From the NCBI GenBank assembly GCA_964247055.1, contig OZ176054.1, forward strand, positions 11,656,001-11,720,000: a DNA stretch of 64,000 bases. The letters run 5' to 3'. The notes beneath the pieces are model-generated. The model was not told where the DNA came from and did no database searches. It was given only the letters and a program-made list of their open reading frames with translations. The stretch comes from Paragordius varius (lineage: Eukaryota; Nematomorpha). A program made the translations under genes and the position numbers. Positions 44,401 through 53,848 of this stretch are shown here, one piece after another (positions within the stretch are counted from its first letter, which is position 1; each line of letters starts with the position of its first letter).

Positions 44401-46577
44401 GTGTTTTTGAGACAATTTTCCGGAGAACGTGTTGGACCATTCAATTTCAAATATGATTTTTGATAACTTATTTTCGATTGCGCCGAACATAGTCGTCTCG
44501 CTTTTTTAATTTAGTCCCACTTTTTACCCGCTCCCCCCGTAAAATGCCATTCCCCCCAGAAGTCCGAAGGACTTCCTCGGGCTGCGTAGCAGCACGAGAT
44601 TTACGCTAGTTATATTATAATTAAAGAACATTTCTAAGTAGCAATGTTAACTGTTCTCTCATAAACCCTTTATGTTATAGAGGATAGATTTTTCAAATTA
44701 AATTTATTTTTGTCCTACGGGTACATAAGAAGCAATTATATCTCGAAGTTAACGGTCTATCTTTCGAATGCAGTCATTTATTACAATTATAAACGTGTTT
44801 TATCCAATCACTTTTAATATTGTAATAAATTTAAGAAAATTAAAATCTCCAACTATTTTTGCGCATCAAATTTAATAAATTTACTCCATAAATTATTCTA
44901 TATTACGTGATAATCATATGTAAAATTATTGAACGGTTGTAACGATCACACTCACGGAATAAATGCATTTTTAACGGGTCAACCACAAATATATAGTCTT
45001 ACAATATAAATTTTTTTTGTTAAAATAAGAAAAATGAAAAAGAACATTTGATTTTTAATTATCGTCTGTTTTTATTTAAATTGATGACATTAGGAGGGAT
45101 ATACCATTTTTAAATGAAATATTTTATATTATTTTGAAAGGAAAAGCGATATATATTACAGGGTGACATGGCATATGATTGGTATTATACCCAAAAATGA
45201 ATTCTATTAAATATCAAATGTAGTGAAAAGTTGATATAATGATTATCCTTAATTTTAAAGCGACTTTTCCCAAAAGCGGACATATATTTAAGGCTACATC
45301 ATGAATTAATTTTAAAAAAAATTCTAAAACATATTATAACAGTAAGTTTTATTAAGACTTAACCTAAGTTTAACAATTTAAATATAGTCACTTGCCATTA
45401 TGATTTTCTTAACAATATACATTAATTATTTTGATATGAATATTCTAATCTTATCAATATCAATGCTGATATAATCATTACATAGAATTACATAAATTAT
45501 CTTTTTAACAAATTTTTTTCCGTTCGTTTTTATAGAAAAATCAACGGAAACAATATTTATTCCCAGCAAACCTTACATTTTGGAGAAACTGGACACAATA
45601 CGCTATTGCCTCTAATCCCAAGTTTATCAACTAATTCGCATAAAAAGAATATTCCACCCGTTCCCCCCACAAGATTTAGCAGTTTGACTAATAAAAACAC
45701 AGCAGTTAACATTAAACCTCAACCAATTATAGAGTTAAAAAACCCAACAACCCTTCTTTCCAAATCACTCAGTTGTGAATTTGGATCGGATATTGTGATA
45801 AATGAGGAACAAGGAAGAGAATCAATTAATGAAATTCCTAATGTTTTTACGAAAAATGTTGCATTCAACAAAAGACCAACAGAATTAAACGTTTCTATGA
45901 TACCTGGTGTAGAATTTACGTCAGAAAACTTTAGTGCGCATTATCATAACAATAATACGACAAGTGTTAATCTCCCATTAACTAATACGTTAAAATCACT
46001 GCTACAAACTCAATCCAGTGCGAAAGAAAACAATTATGATATTAAGCACATAGCCTTAAGCACATCATCAGCATATACAAGCCCTGCTCAAACATTTGTA
46101 TTTCCACCAGATCTAAATTCGATCAATAGAGCAAAAATCAATAGTTTTTCCGCTTTAAAGCAAACTCCACCCAAAAAACCTACACCTCTATTTGCTTCAA
46201 CCCTAAAATGTGCAGCGAAAACCCCAACCCCTACAAATAATAATGCTATGATTGAATCACCACAACCCTATTTCGATTCCAAAAGCCAAAGTCCATTGAA
46301 ATATGAAAAAACCTTAAGTTATCGCAATAATAATAATACAAATAATCATTATAATAAAACTTTAACATCATCAACGTTGGGTAAACTCCCCACCCTAAAT
46401 CTCAGAAATGATGCCGCCTATTTTTGGGAACAACCCGATGAATTAAACAGTAGTAACAATAATCCATATTATAATTACAATTCATCCGATGAAGAGAGTC
46501 AACTATTAAATCAATTACAGAAAATGCCTATCCTTCAAACTGAATATTTACAAAATGGCACCAATATTATTAAATGA
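35467..46577 (+). CDS. Very large Asn/Ser/His-rich disordered protein, unrecognised
   Basis: Phase-consistent exons: 35937-36682, 37341-37688, 38127-38382, 38922-39295, 39646-41314, 42750-43019, 43107-43191, 45536-46577 (TGA). A 30 nt micro-exon at 35467-35496 (LLYKRKKTTG) also fits the phase. About 1,600 residues are visible and the N-terminus is unresolved. No globular domain is seen. Composition is Asn, Ser, Lys, His and Gln rich, with NTNTNETITNTNETNA-type repeats. Notable short motifs: NRNSSSGYSDDRSSSLSSHQ, KKNIPPVPPTRFSSL (SH3-ligand-like), SEPKKPASLLKRSLSNVHY, DDDEFELNPELAKRYQVMSE and FWEQPDELNSS near the C-terminus. It could be a scaffold or signalling adaptor, but the sequence gives no basis for a function. 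That it is a real gene is well supported by eight matched splice phases. Confidence 0.8.
37854..37947. mobile_element. Mini-MITE, mariner-like (family M), copy 1
   Basis: 94 bp with perfect ends CAGTAGCGTATGGTA / TACCATACGCTACTG flanked by TA on both sides, the target typical of Tc1/mariner. It lies in an intron of the large disordered-protein gene. Confidence 0.85.
38416..38533. mobile_element. Mini-MITE, mariner-like (family M), copy 2
   Basis: Ends CAGTAGCGTATGATA / TATACGCTACTG; the body contains TGGTTAAATTTAAACAATTT and TTTTCCCTATATTTTAACA. In the next intron of the same gene. Confidence 0.82.
38753..38873. mobile_element. Mini-MITE, mariner-like (family M), copy 3
   Basis: Diverged ends CAATAGTGTATGG / ATATGCTACCGCG with the same body motif TTTTTTCCCTATGTTTTAAC. 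It shares an intron with copy 2. Confidence 0.72.
41583..41700 (-). mobile_element. Decayed tRNA-derived SINE fragment, copy 3
   Basis: TAGTCTCTCTTTTTCCTTT, then a diverged body with CACTCGTCTGCTCAGCACTTACAGTGATGATA that matches the body of the SINE at 9073-9262. The tRNA head is degraded. It lies in an intron of the large gene. Confidence 0.55.
43649..44193 (+). mobile_element. Partial Helitron copy
   Basis: Begins A|TCTATATATTTATAAAAATGG, a typical Helitron 5' end, and is nearly identical to the start of the element at 44194 for about 330 bp. It then diverges without a recognisable 3' end before the second copy begins. Confidence 0.7.
44194..44609 (+). mobile_element. Non-autonomous Helitron, 416 bp
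   Basis: The 5' end TCTATATATTTATAAAAATG is preceded by A. The 3' end is CTAG followed by T, i.e. insertion between A and T as Helitrons do, with no target duplication. Just before the end are hairpins AAGTCC-GAA-GGACTT and GCTGC-GTA-GCAGC. No Rep/helicase coding. In the last intron of the large gene. Confidence 0.85.
44610..45535. other. Intron remainder, nothing recognised
   Basis: The rest of the last intron of the large gene. AT-rich, without repeats or exons that I can support. Confidence 0.5.
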
Positions 46578-46934
46578 ACTTCTTTTAGAGCAAGAAAATT
46601 TTGTCATATATAGATCTATCAATATAGTCAATTTTTATCATACTGCTCTGCTATACATTAAATTTATCATTATTTTAAAAAATTTAGATGTATTTATTTT
46701 TTATATACACTTGTTTCATAAAATTGTGATTCAATCAATATGTTTATGGTTTAAGAAGGGTTATGAACACGGCATATAAAACATATCTATTTTCTGTATA
46801 TTATATATCTACCAATCAAAAAATCGTGATTGATTTTTGCATTTATCACACATTTTACATTGATTATATACCTACATATACATATATATAATAGCCAATA
46901 TTAATAAATTTATTATACAAAAATTTTCGATTGT
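46578..46934. other. 3' flank of the large gene
   Basis: AT-rich trailer between the large gene and a MITE; AATAAATT occurs near 46900. No gene seen. Confidence 0.5.
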
Positions 46935-46942
46935 GTAGTACC

Positions 46943-47623
46943 TAGGGTTCGATCAGACCTAGTCAGACCATGATCATGACCACTTTTTACTACCACTTTT
47001 TACTTAAGTAAATATCATGCGATATTGGATTGTGAAAATAATGTTCGTACTTGCGTTTTACTAATAATGTCATGTTTTTTTAAAAGTTTATATTATACAT
47101 TTTTTTATTTATTATTTACAAATATTTTCAACAAATTTAATCAAGAATTTAATTTTTATAAAATTTGCCACATGTTAGTTGCCTTCTGAATCCTCAAATA
47201 CATAGCTTTTAATACAGGATATTTCAAATAAAATTTTACCTAGTTTATTTTATACCTTCTTTCATCATTGTAATACCCAATTATTATAAAATGTTTTTTT
47301 CATTTTATTGGTTTAAATATATTGAATAATTGCATATTTTGAAAAGTGCTTGATTGTTTTGTTTTTATGCTTAAATGCTTATGTTATAACCATGCATGTT
47401 TAACAATTTTAAATTGTTAAATAAGCATTTAAATATTTAATTTATATTTTTTAAAAATATATTTAAAAACAATAAAATTTTAACATTTCGCTTCCAAAAA
47501 AATTTACTGCAATTTTTCAAAAAACAGCTTTTTTCAAATGACCATGGTCAAAAAATAAATAGTCACTGACCTGGTCATGACCCGGTCAATTGACCAGGTC
47601 ATGACTTGGTCAGCACAACCCTA
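46943..47623. mobile_element. hAT-type MITE, 681 bp, between convergent genes
   Basis: Ends TAGGGTTCGATCAGACC and CAGCACAACCCTA form an imperfect inverted repeat, flanked by a perfect 8 bp duplication GTAGTACC (46935-46942, 47624-47631). Subterminal GGTCA/TGACC motifs cluster at both ends (TCATGACCCGGTCAATTGAC near 47575). No coding capacity. It separates the 3' ends of the large gene and MBTPS2. Confidence 0.88.
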
Positions 47624-47657
47624 GTAGTACCTTTAAATGTAAAAATTTTTGTTTATT

Positions 47658-50571
47658 TTAAACACCTTTAAAAGTTAATATAATATTTATGAGTAGGATG
47701 ACTGTTCCAACAATTTTGGCGAGCAAAACAATCAAATCAATCGTAGTATTGAAAGATTTTGATTGCCATAGTTTATTTGTCCCTATGTAATTAGGTGTTA
47801 AAAATATTTTTTTCCTTTTATTTGGAGTTTTTTCAAGGGCTAATAATGGGTCACTTATACTATTTTTATAGTCCGTATTTTCAATCCTTTCAAAATTATC
47901 GAGGGAGACTAATGAACGATGTATGGGTTTAGACGCTGGCCCACTATTTACTTTTTGTTTAGCTAACATGCCAAGAGCTTCTACAATAATTTTCCCGTCA
48001 AGCAAAGCTATGCATGGGATAGCATTTATGAGAGCTAACGTCAGATTAACATTGGCAAATAGAACAATACTATTGAAAAGAAACCCAGGTACCCCAAGTA
48101 AAAATCGAAATAAATGTCCATTACGAAATTTATATGATGGCCTCCATTCTGAAACAGCAAGAGAACTAAGCTCCCTTACTGGCGTAGGTGTTTCATATAG
48201 AATTATCTTTTTTATAGCATCTTCTTTGGGTGAAATTTCTTTTGCAACAATATGTAAAAGTACATTGTACTTCGCTTTTTGGTTTATGGTATTTTTAGTG
48301 ACGTTAGACATAGGTATTCTGGACATTTGCGGTTTTGCGCAAACCACATTAAAATCCTGAGCCCAAGAATTTTTAGCATTACGTCTTGGATTGCCATGAG
48401 CCATATCATAATTTATAGTTGTAAAGGGGAGATTTGATATAAATGTGTTTGTACAATCGCTATTATCGAAACATATTGCATTATTTTCAGCAATTGGACG
48501 CAACGGTAGGCATATTTGTACAGTAGTGTCATTTTTATTGGGATCATTTAATTTTATCGGATCTAAATAGGTAAAACAAGTGTCTTTTTGAGAAGGATTT
48601 CTAAAAGAATCTTTGCAACATTGTCTTGTATTATTCGTAGATAAAAAATTATGTTGCGCAACGCAATATCCAATGTTTGCTAAACTTTGTCCCTCCTTAA
48701 CATTATCATTATTATTGTAATAAATTAAATTGATACATTTTGTCCAACTTTGGATGTTTTTGACTGGGCATGAATTAATACTGGTAACGAGTTGATTGTA
48801 AGCTAATCCTTTGTCTCCAAAGATTGGCAAATTCTAAGGACAAATATTTTTAATAATCAGCTCAAGAAATGATAATACAGATTTTATCATGGACACAAAT
48901 GGTCGTGATATCAAATTTTTAGGATAGATAGAGCTTTAAAAATAACCAAATTTGAATGATAAATTTGTAGCATTACTTAAATCATATTAAACAAATTTAA
49001 ATAAATGGAATTTTATAATTTAAACAATAATTTTATCAACTATTAATCAAATAAGTGTTTACTAACTTAAAACCAAAGGTCAAAAACATCCAAAACTCAT
49101 GGTCAAAATATCTCAATTTATCGTTTATTCCATAAGTTTTCTAATGTAAATAATTACCCTAGCAGTCGAACTTTCTAGAATTATGACGCCTTCATTTGTG
49201 GTATATGCCATGGGTAGCAATAAGTGACTAACTGCATAAGCAGCTAAAAAAGATAATCCATAAGCCAATATGTTGTGCCAAACACCGGCAGCTGATATGA
49301 GAAATTTAACAAAGGGACTAGCTTCCCTAAAATCTTCGGTTCGCATTTCCACAAATGCCCCCGGGAACACGAAAGCAAAGAAAAATGCAATTCTTTCGGT
49401 TTTAACCCCAAACCTGTATGTAACCATAGAACACACGCACAAGAGATGATTATACTTTATACTTTATTTGTGAAATAATATGTGCGAAAATTATTTCCAA
49501 ACAACTGTTTTAAATTTGCATTAACACCTTAATAACAAAACCTAATAAACAAAATTTGACAAATGTGGCTCTCTCTAATGGGAATTTAAAAGGTAATTCT
49601 CTGTATATCATGTTTTCGAAAGCACAAAATTTAGAATAATCAATTACATTAGTAAATTAAAAATATTAGAAAAACCAATTCAAAACTATTGTTGCATGTG
49701 ATATTTTAAATGTTAGATATTTTATTAACGAGCGAAATTAAATATATCTTGTAAATACATTCATAAAGTTAAAGATTAATTTTCTTGTATACTTTTAGAT
49801 GGTTTTAAAACGTATCAACTCCTAAAAAATTGGAATTTTATACATTGGATTACCCATCCATTTAAAGGTTGAGGCCCTATTTAAGGAATTAAGCTATTGT
49901 AATGATCGTTATTGTTTTTTACCAAAACAGTTATTAAATTAAGTGATAATTACTTTTGAGCGCACAACACATGCCCATATTCGTGAATAAAGGTTGAAAA
50001 GATCAAAATTAAAATGAGAGGAAAAAAATTTCGAAAAGGATTTCTCGGCATCAAAAGATCGTGAGCCGGATCATTCTAGATACGAAAAAGAAAATTTATG
50101 TCCAAATTTGACAAAAAAAACGGAAAAAATACATTGTATGTTATATCTGAAAACGTATCGGATACGCCCAAATATAACAGTACAATTTTTTGACATTGCT
50201 TTACCTTACTGCCTTCAGTGTGTACATAGGCAGTTTTGGAAATGTGATGTACTAAAGATTGAAACATAAAAGTTAGTCCAATTACCATGCAGACGATTGT
50301 TACCAAAGCACCCACAAACCAATATAGACGTATAATCCGTTCCAAAAATTTGTTTTTGTTATCAGCATTGCTATGAAAAAAGGAATAATATTATATTTAG
50401 AGAAAACTACAGTTCTTTAACAAACGGAACATATGTAATTATATACCTTAGAAATGAGCTTCGATTTGCAAATGGATAAGTTAAAGCAGAGACAGTCCAT
50501 GACAAATAAAAATAGTGGATGGAAACATTATGACGCTTAAGACGAGATAAGTATGTGACTGGATAGAATTG
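47658..50571 (-). CDS. MBTPS2: MBTPS2 / site-2 protease, Golgi intramembrane zinc metalloprotease
   Basis: Cleaves membrane-bound transcription factors (SREBP, ATF6) after site-1 protease. Firm exons in reading order: 50571-50447, 49413-49158, 48833-47658 (TAA). Between them are an exon ending near 50200-50150 (LERIIRLYWFVGALVTIV..., from about 50378) and the active-site exon near 50076-49950. The zinc motif is HEYGH in FIHEYGHVLCA. Then FVFPGAFVEMRTEDF, SAAGVWHN and the Cys-rich luminal loop (CPVKNIQSW, IGYCVAQ, QCCKDS, DTCFTY, ICLPLRP, CFDNSDC). The third-ligand motif is NAIPCIALLDGK (human: NAVPCFALDGQ), one residue longer here between Pro and LDG. Several hydrophobic segments. No start codon exon was found; the first exon seen begins at an acceptor 109 bp downstream of the FASTK stop. 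AATAAA near 47650. Confidence 0.92.
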
Positions 50572-50680
50572 CTAAAAATGCAAAACAGACAAAATCACAA
50601 GTTAAGAAATTTTAAATTAAATAAATATGCAAATATTTATTTAAATATATTGAACAAAAATGTATTTAAAATGCAATTTT

Positions 50681-52621
50681 CTAGAATGATCGTTTTTCGT
50701 TTATTTCCATTGGCAATGGTATTTGGGACTTTATAATAAGATTGCGTAGATATTGACATTTATCAGGATGAACCGAGTATTTAATAATAGGAAATGCGAG
50801 AGGATTAAAATGTAGGTTTTGAAGATGTCTCATCCTGAGGACAATTTTACCATTAATATGGCCCATATTATCGAGGGATAGTCCATTTAATGGCACTAGT
50901 ATAATATGTCGTCTTTGGGCAAGCAGTTCCGAAAACGTTTGAAGTGAACATTCAATCTTAGTGTTGATTATGTCATTTGTTTGCATTGAATTAGTTGGTT
51001 CTATATCCCAATAAAACAAGGGTGTAGGGTTATGCGGTAATAGTCTTAAGGCATATATACGACTCTCAGGGACAACCTTATGTATGTTAGCGTTTAAATC
51101 ATTTAGTAAATCATTGTAATCTTTCCCAAATTTTTGATGTTTAAGGAATACAAATTTGCTATCACCATTGGAAAGAATCTCTTTAAATTTCATGTATTCT
51201 GAGGTTTCCAATTTCCCAAAATTAGATTTCAAGGCTTCAGGTATTCGCAAGGTGTTAACTTTTGTGTTCAAGTTATCATACATATACGAATAATATATCG
51301 GAGTCAGGAGATCATTCAATTGGAGGTAAGAATCAGATCGGTTTTTAAGTTGAGCAGACTTGAATGTAGGTTTATTGATTTCACTCAATTGAGAATCAAC
51401 CATATCCGATGTTTTAACTGAATCAAATAGGGTTTGGAGAAGTTCAAATTTAGGGTATATATTAAGCATAATTAACGAATAACATAACAAAAGGCTTTGG
51501 TCAATATATGATGCCATTTCGTTACACCGCTCTGGACGCTCAAGATCAGTCAAAATGCGTTTGGAAAATAAATTTTGAATAAATGTATCATCAATATCTG
51601 TTGTTTTTGGGCAAATAGTTTCCCTGGAAACTGCATTAAAATGCGCAAGACACCATACTATTTTGGCTAGGTCCTTAAGTCTCATGCTTTCTATATACGC
51701 CACTTCGCGGGAGAAAAGAGATAAAAGCAAATAAAGGAACTGAGAATCACGTATTTGCATATTAACCGCTAACCAACCCGTGTGGGCCAACATGATTAAA
51801 ACAGTTTGCAAATTATTATTATCGTTTTTTGAAGTATCCAAAACACGTTTTGTTAAACGAGATATTCGTCTGATAATTTCCTCAACTCGACTTTGTGAAA
51901 TTGAATTGAGCACAAGACCAGATCTTAAACTTTTTAACACGGCAACGTATGCTAAGATATTATTTTGGAAATAATCATCGGTCCCGCTTTCATCCTGTAA
52001 CGATTCAATTAATTTATCAGCCAGCAACAAAAGTACATTTTGATCCTTAATAACAGTGTTGCATTTGAAGAAAGAATTAACAAGCAATGAACATTGAACA
52101 ATATTTAGACTAGGAATAATGAAATATATTTTTTTGCGTAATTTATCTTTTTCTGCCAATGAATATGTTAATTTCCTGTAATTCATCCAATAAAACATAA
52201 GCTTAACCAGTTCATCGTTTGTTAAAGTATCAAACTGAATAGTTTTTAAAATACTTTCCAAAATGGATATAGTGGAAAAAGGAATTAGATGCTTTAGGCA
52301 CTCTTGATAGAAACATTCCAAAATAAATAGTTTCTCTGGTGCTGACATGGTATTAGTTTTAAATTGGAGGTAATTTTGCAATCCTTTAATTTGACTAGCC
52401 CGTAAAGAATTATCGGATATTAACAATTTCATGTAATGGGTTATTGTATCGTATAAAGATTGAGATTTTAGGTTTTTTAGATTAAAAGATGTCTGCGGTT
52501 TATTTATAAAAAAATTAATGTGTTTGGACTTGACAAATTGATAAAAGTATTGATTTTCGATGGGTAAATGGTGCTTAAATCTTAAATTTAATAATTGAAA
52601 ACAATATTTACGGAAAAGCAT
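50681..52621 (-). CDS. FASTK-family mitochondrial RNA-binding protein with RAP-like C-terminus
   Basis: 646 residues in one uninterrupted exon, ATG 52619-52621. The N-terminus is basic and amphipathic (MLFRKYCFQLLNLRFKHHL), like a mitochondrial targeting peptide. Helical repeats include DELVKLMFYWMNYRKLTYSL and MRLKDLAKIVWCLAHFNAVS, fitting FAST_1/FAST_2 regions (leucine-rich, ...LA.i.W.l...). The last ~60 residues (INGKIVLRMRHLQNLHFNPL AFPII, given here in two parts) resemble a RAP domain, G...LR.RHLQ...F..i..P. FASTKD proteins act in mitochondrial mRNA processing. The FASTKD5 type seems closest from memory, but the subfamily is not certain. Divergent from PPAN, and followed closely by MBTPS2 on the same strand. 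Confidence 0.72.
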   Translation of the reverse strand: MLFRKYCFQLLNLRFKHHLPIENQYFYQFVKSKHINFFINKPQTSFNLKNLKSQSLYDTITHYMKLLISDNSLRASQIKGLQNYLQFKTNTMSAPEKLFILECFYQECLKHLIPFSTISILESILKTIQFDTLTNDELVKLMFYWMNYRKLTYSLAEKDKLRKKIYFIIPSLNIVQCSLLVNSFFKCNTVIKDQNVLLLLADKLIESLQDESGTDDYFQNNILAYVAVLKSLRSGLVLNSISQSRVEEIIRRISRLTKRVLDTSKNDNNNLQTVLIMLAHTGWLAVNMQIRDSQFLYLLLSLFSREVAYIESMRLKDLAKIVWCLAHFNAVSRETICPKTTDIDDTFIQNLFSKRILTDLERPERCNEMASYIDQSLLLCYSLIMLNIYPKFELLQTLFDSVKTSDMVDSQLSEINKPTFKSAQLKNRSDSYLQLNDLLTPIYYSYMYDNLNTKVNTLRIPEALKSNFGKLETSEYMKFKEILSNGDSKFVFLKHQKFGKDYNDLLNDLNANIHKVVPESRIYALRLLPHNPTPLFYWDIEPTNSMQTNDIINTKIECSLQTFSELLAQRRHIILVPLNGLSLDNMGHINGKIVLRMRHLQNLHFNPLAFPIIKYSVHPDKCQYLRNLIIKSQIPLPMEINEKRSF

Positions 52622-52786
52622 TCCAATTATAACGTAATAAAGATGCTATACCTGCAATAAAAAATGAATTAATCCAATTACACTCCAAAAAAGGATAAAA
52701 TATATCACAGGATATTTATTAAACATGAGTAAGGAACTAATAACACGCTGTTTTGGCGTTCACACATTAAAAGCACACTTCGACCG
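52622..52786. promoter_or_regulatory. Shared divergent promoter interval FASTK / PPAN
   Basis: 165 bp between two divergent start codons. No TATA box is obvious in a sequence this AT-rich. The call is by position only. Confidence 0.5.
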
Positions 52787-53817
52787 ATGGTTAAAACCAA
52801 AAAAGTAATTTTAAAAATTCAATTTCTTAGGGTAAATGTGCCAAAAAAGCATTAGCCGGTGAAGGCGGAACATATATCGAAGATGAGGAAGTAACCAATG
52901 CTCCACATGTCCTTATAATTAGTCGGGGAAATATAAATCATAATTTGAAAGAAATTATGACAGATACTAGACACATTTTTGAACCATATACTGCTTCTAA
53001 ACTTAAAGTATTCCTTTTTTCTTTACAAATATAGGTTAAACCAAAAAACACATTGAAAGATTTCGTAAACATATCCGGCACATTTCATATCAAAAACATA
53101 ATAAGCTTCACTCAAACTGAAACATCTTATAATATGCGTCTCTGTAAAGTCCCACGCGGTCCAACTCTCTTCTTTAAAATCTTATCAGCTGCCAGTTGTC
53201 GTGAAATATTTCAATTAGTTAAAAGACCGATGCAGTGATATATTTATCTTATATATTGTTTAAATTACTTTAAGAATCTTATTACCACCTTTTTGTACTG
53301 AATTTTTTATTTAAGAATACATTTTAGCTTTTTGTTTCAAATTAATTGTATGCAGTTTTTGCTAAAAAAACTTATAATCTATAGATCACGAATAAAAATT
53401 TTATTTTTTATAACTTCCAGAGTTTCAGGCTTCCAAATCCGATTCATAGTACCAGCTAAATTATATGCATTGAAATTAATTTAATTATAAATGTATTTTA
53501 TATTAATTTAGCGGTACAAAAAAAATATAAAATATTTAAAATATTTTTTTGGCAATATTGCCATGATACCATCGCTATTTTATAAGTTGTATAATTTTGA
53601 TTTAAACAACTATACTAAAACATTAAAATTTGTAATTTTCTTTTGTAGAAACAAATCATTATATGGTCAACATCCTTTACTAATTATGAGTGGTTTTAAA
53701 CCCGAAGACCCTAATCAAAAAATTTTGATGGCAATGTTTCAAAATCTTATACCTTCCATTGATGTTACAAAGGTAACATTTCTGGTTATATATATTATAG
53801 TAAAATTTGAAACGATT

Positions 53818-53848
<31 letters not shown>

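Noticed and set aside
47923-48360. Plus-strand open frame of 145 codons
   Set aside because: Antisense shadow of the last MBTPS2 exon.
52727-52804. ATG at 52727 as the PPAN start
   Set aside because: Its frame does not join the conserved GKCAKKALAG exon. The ATG at 52787 does.
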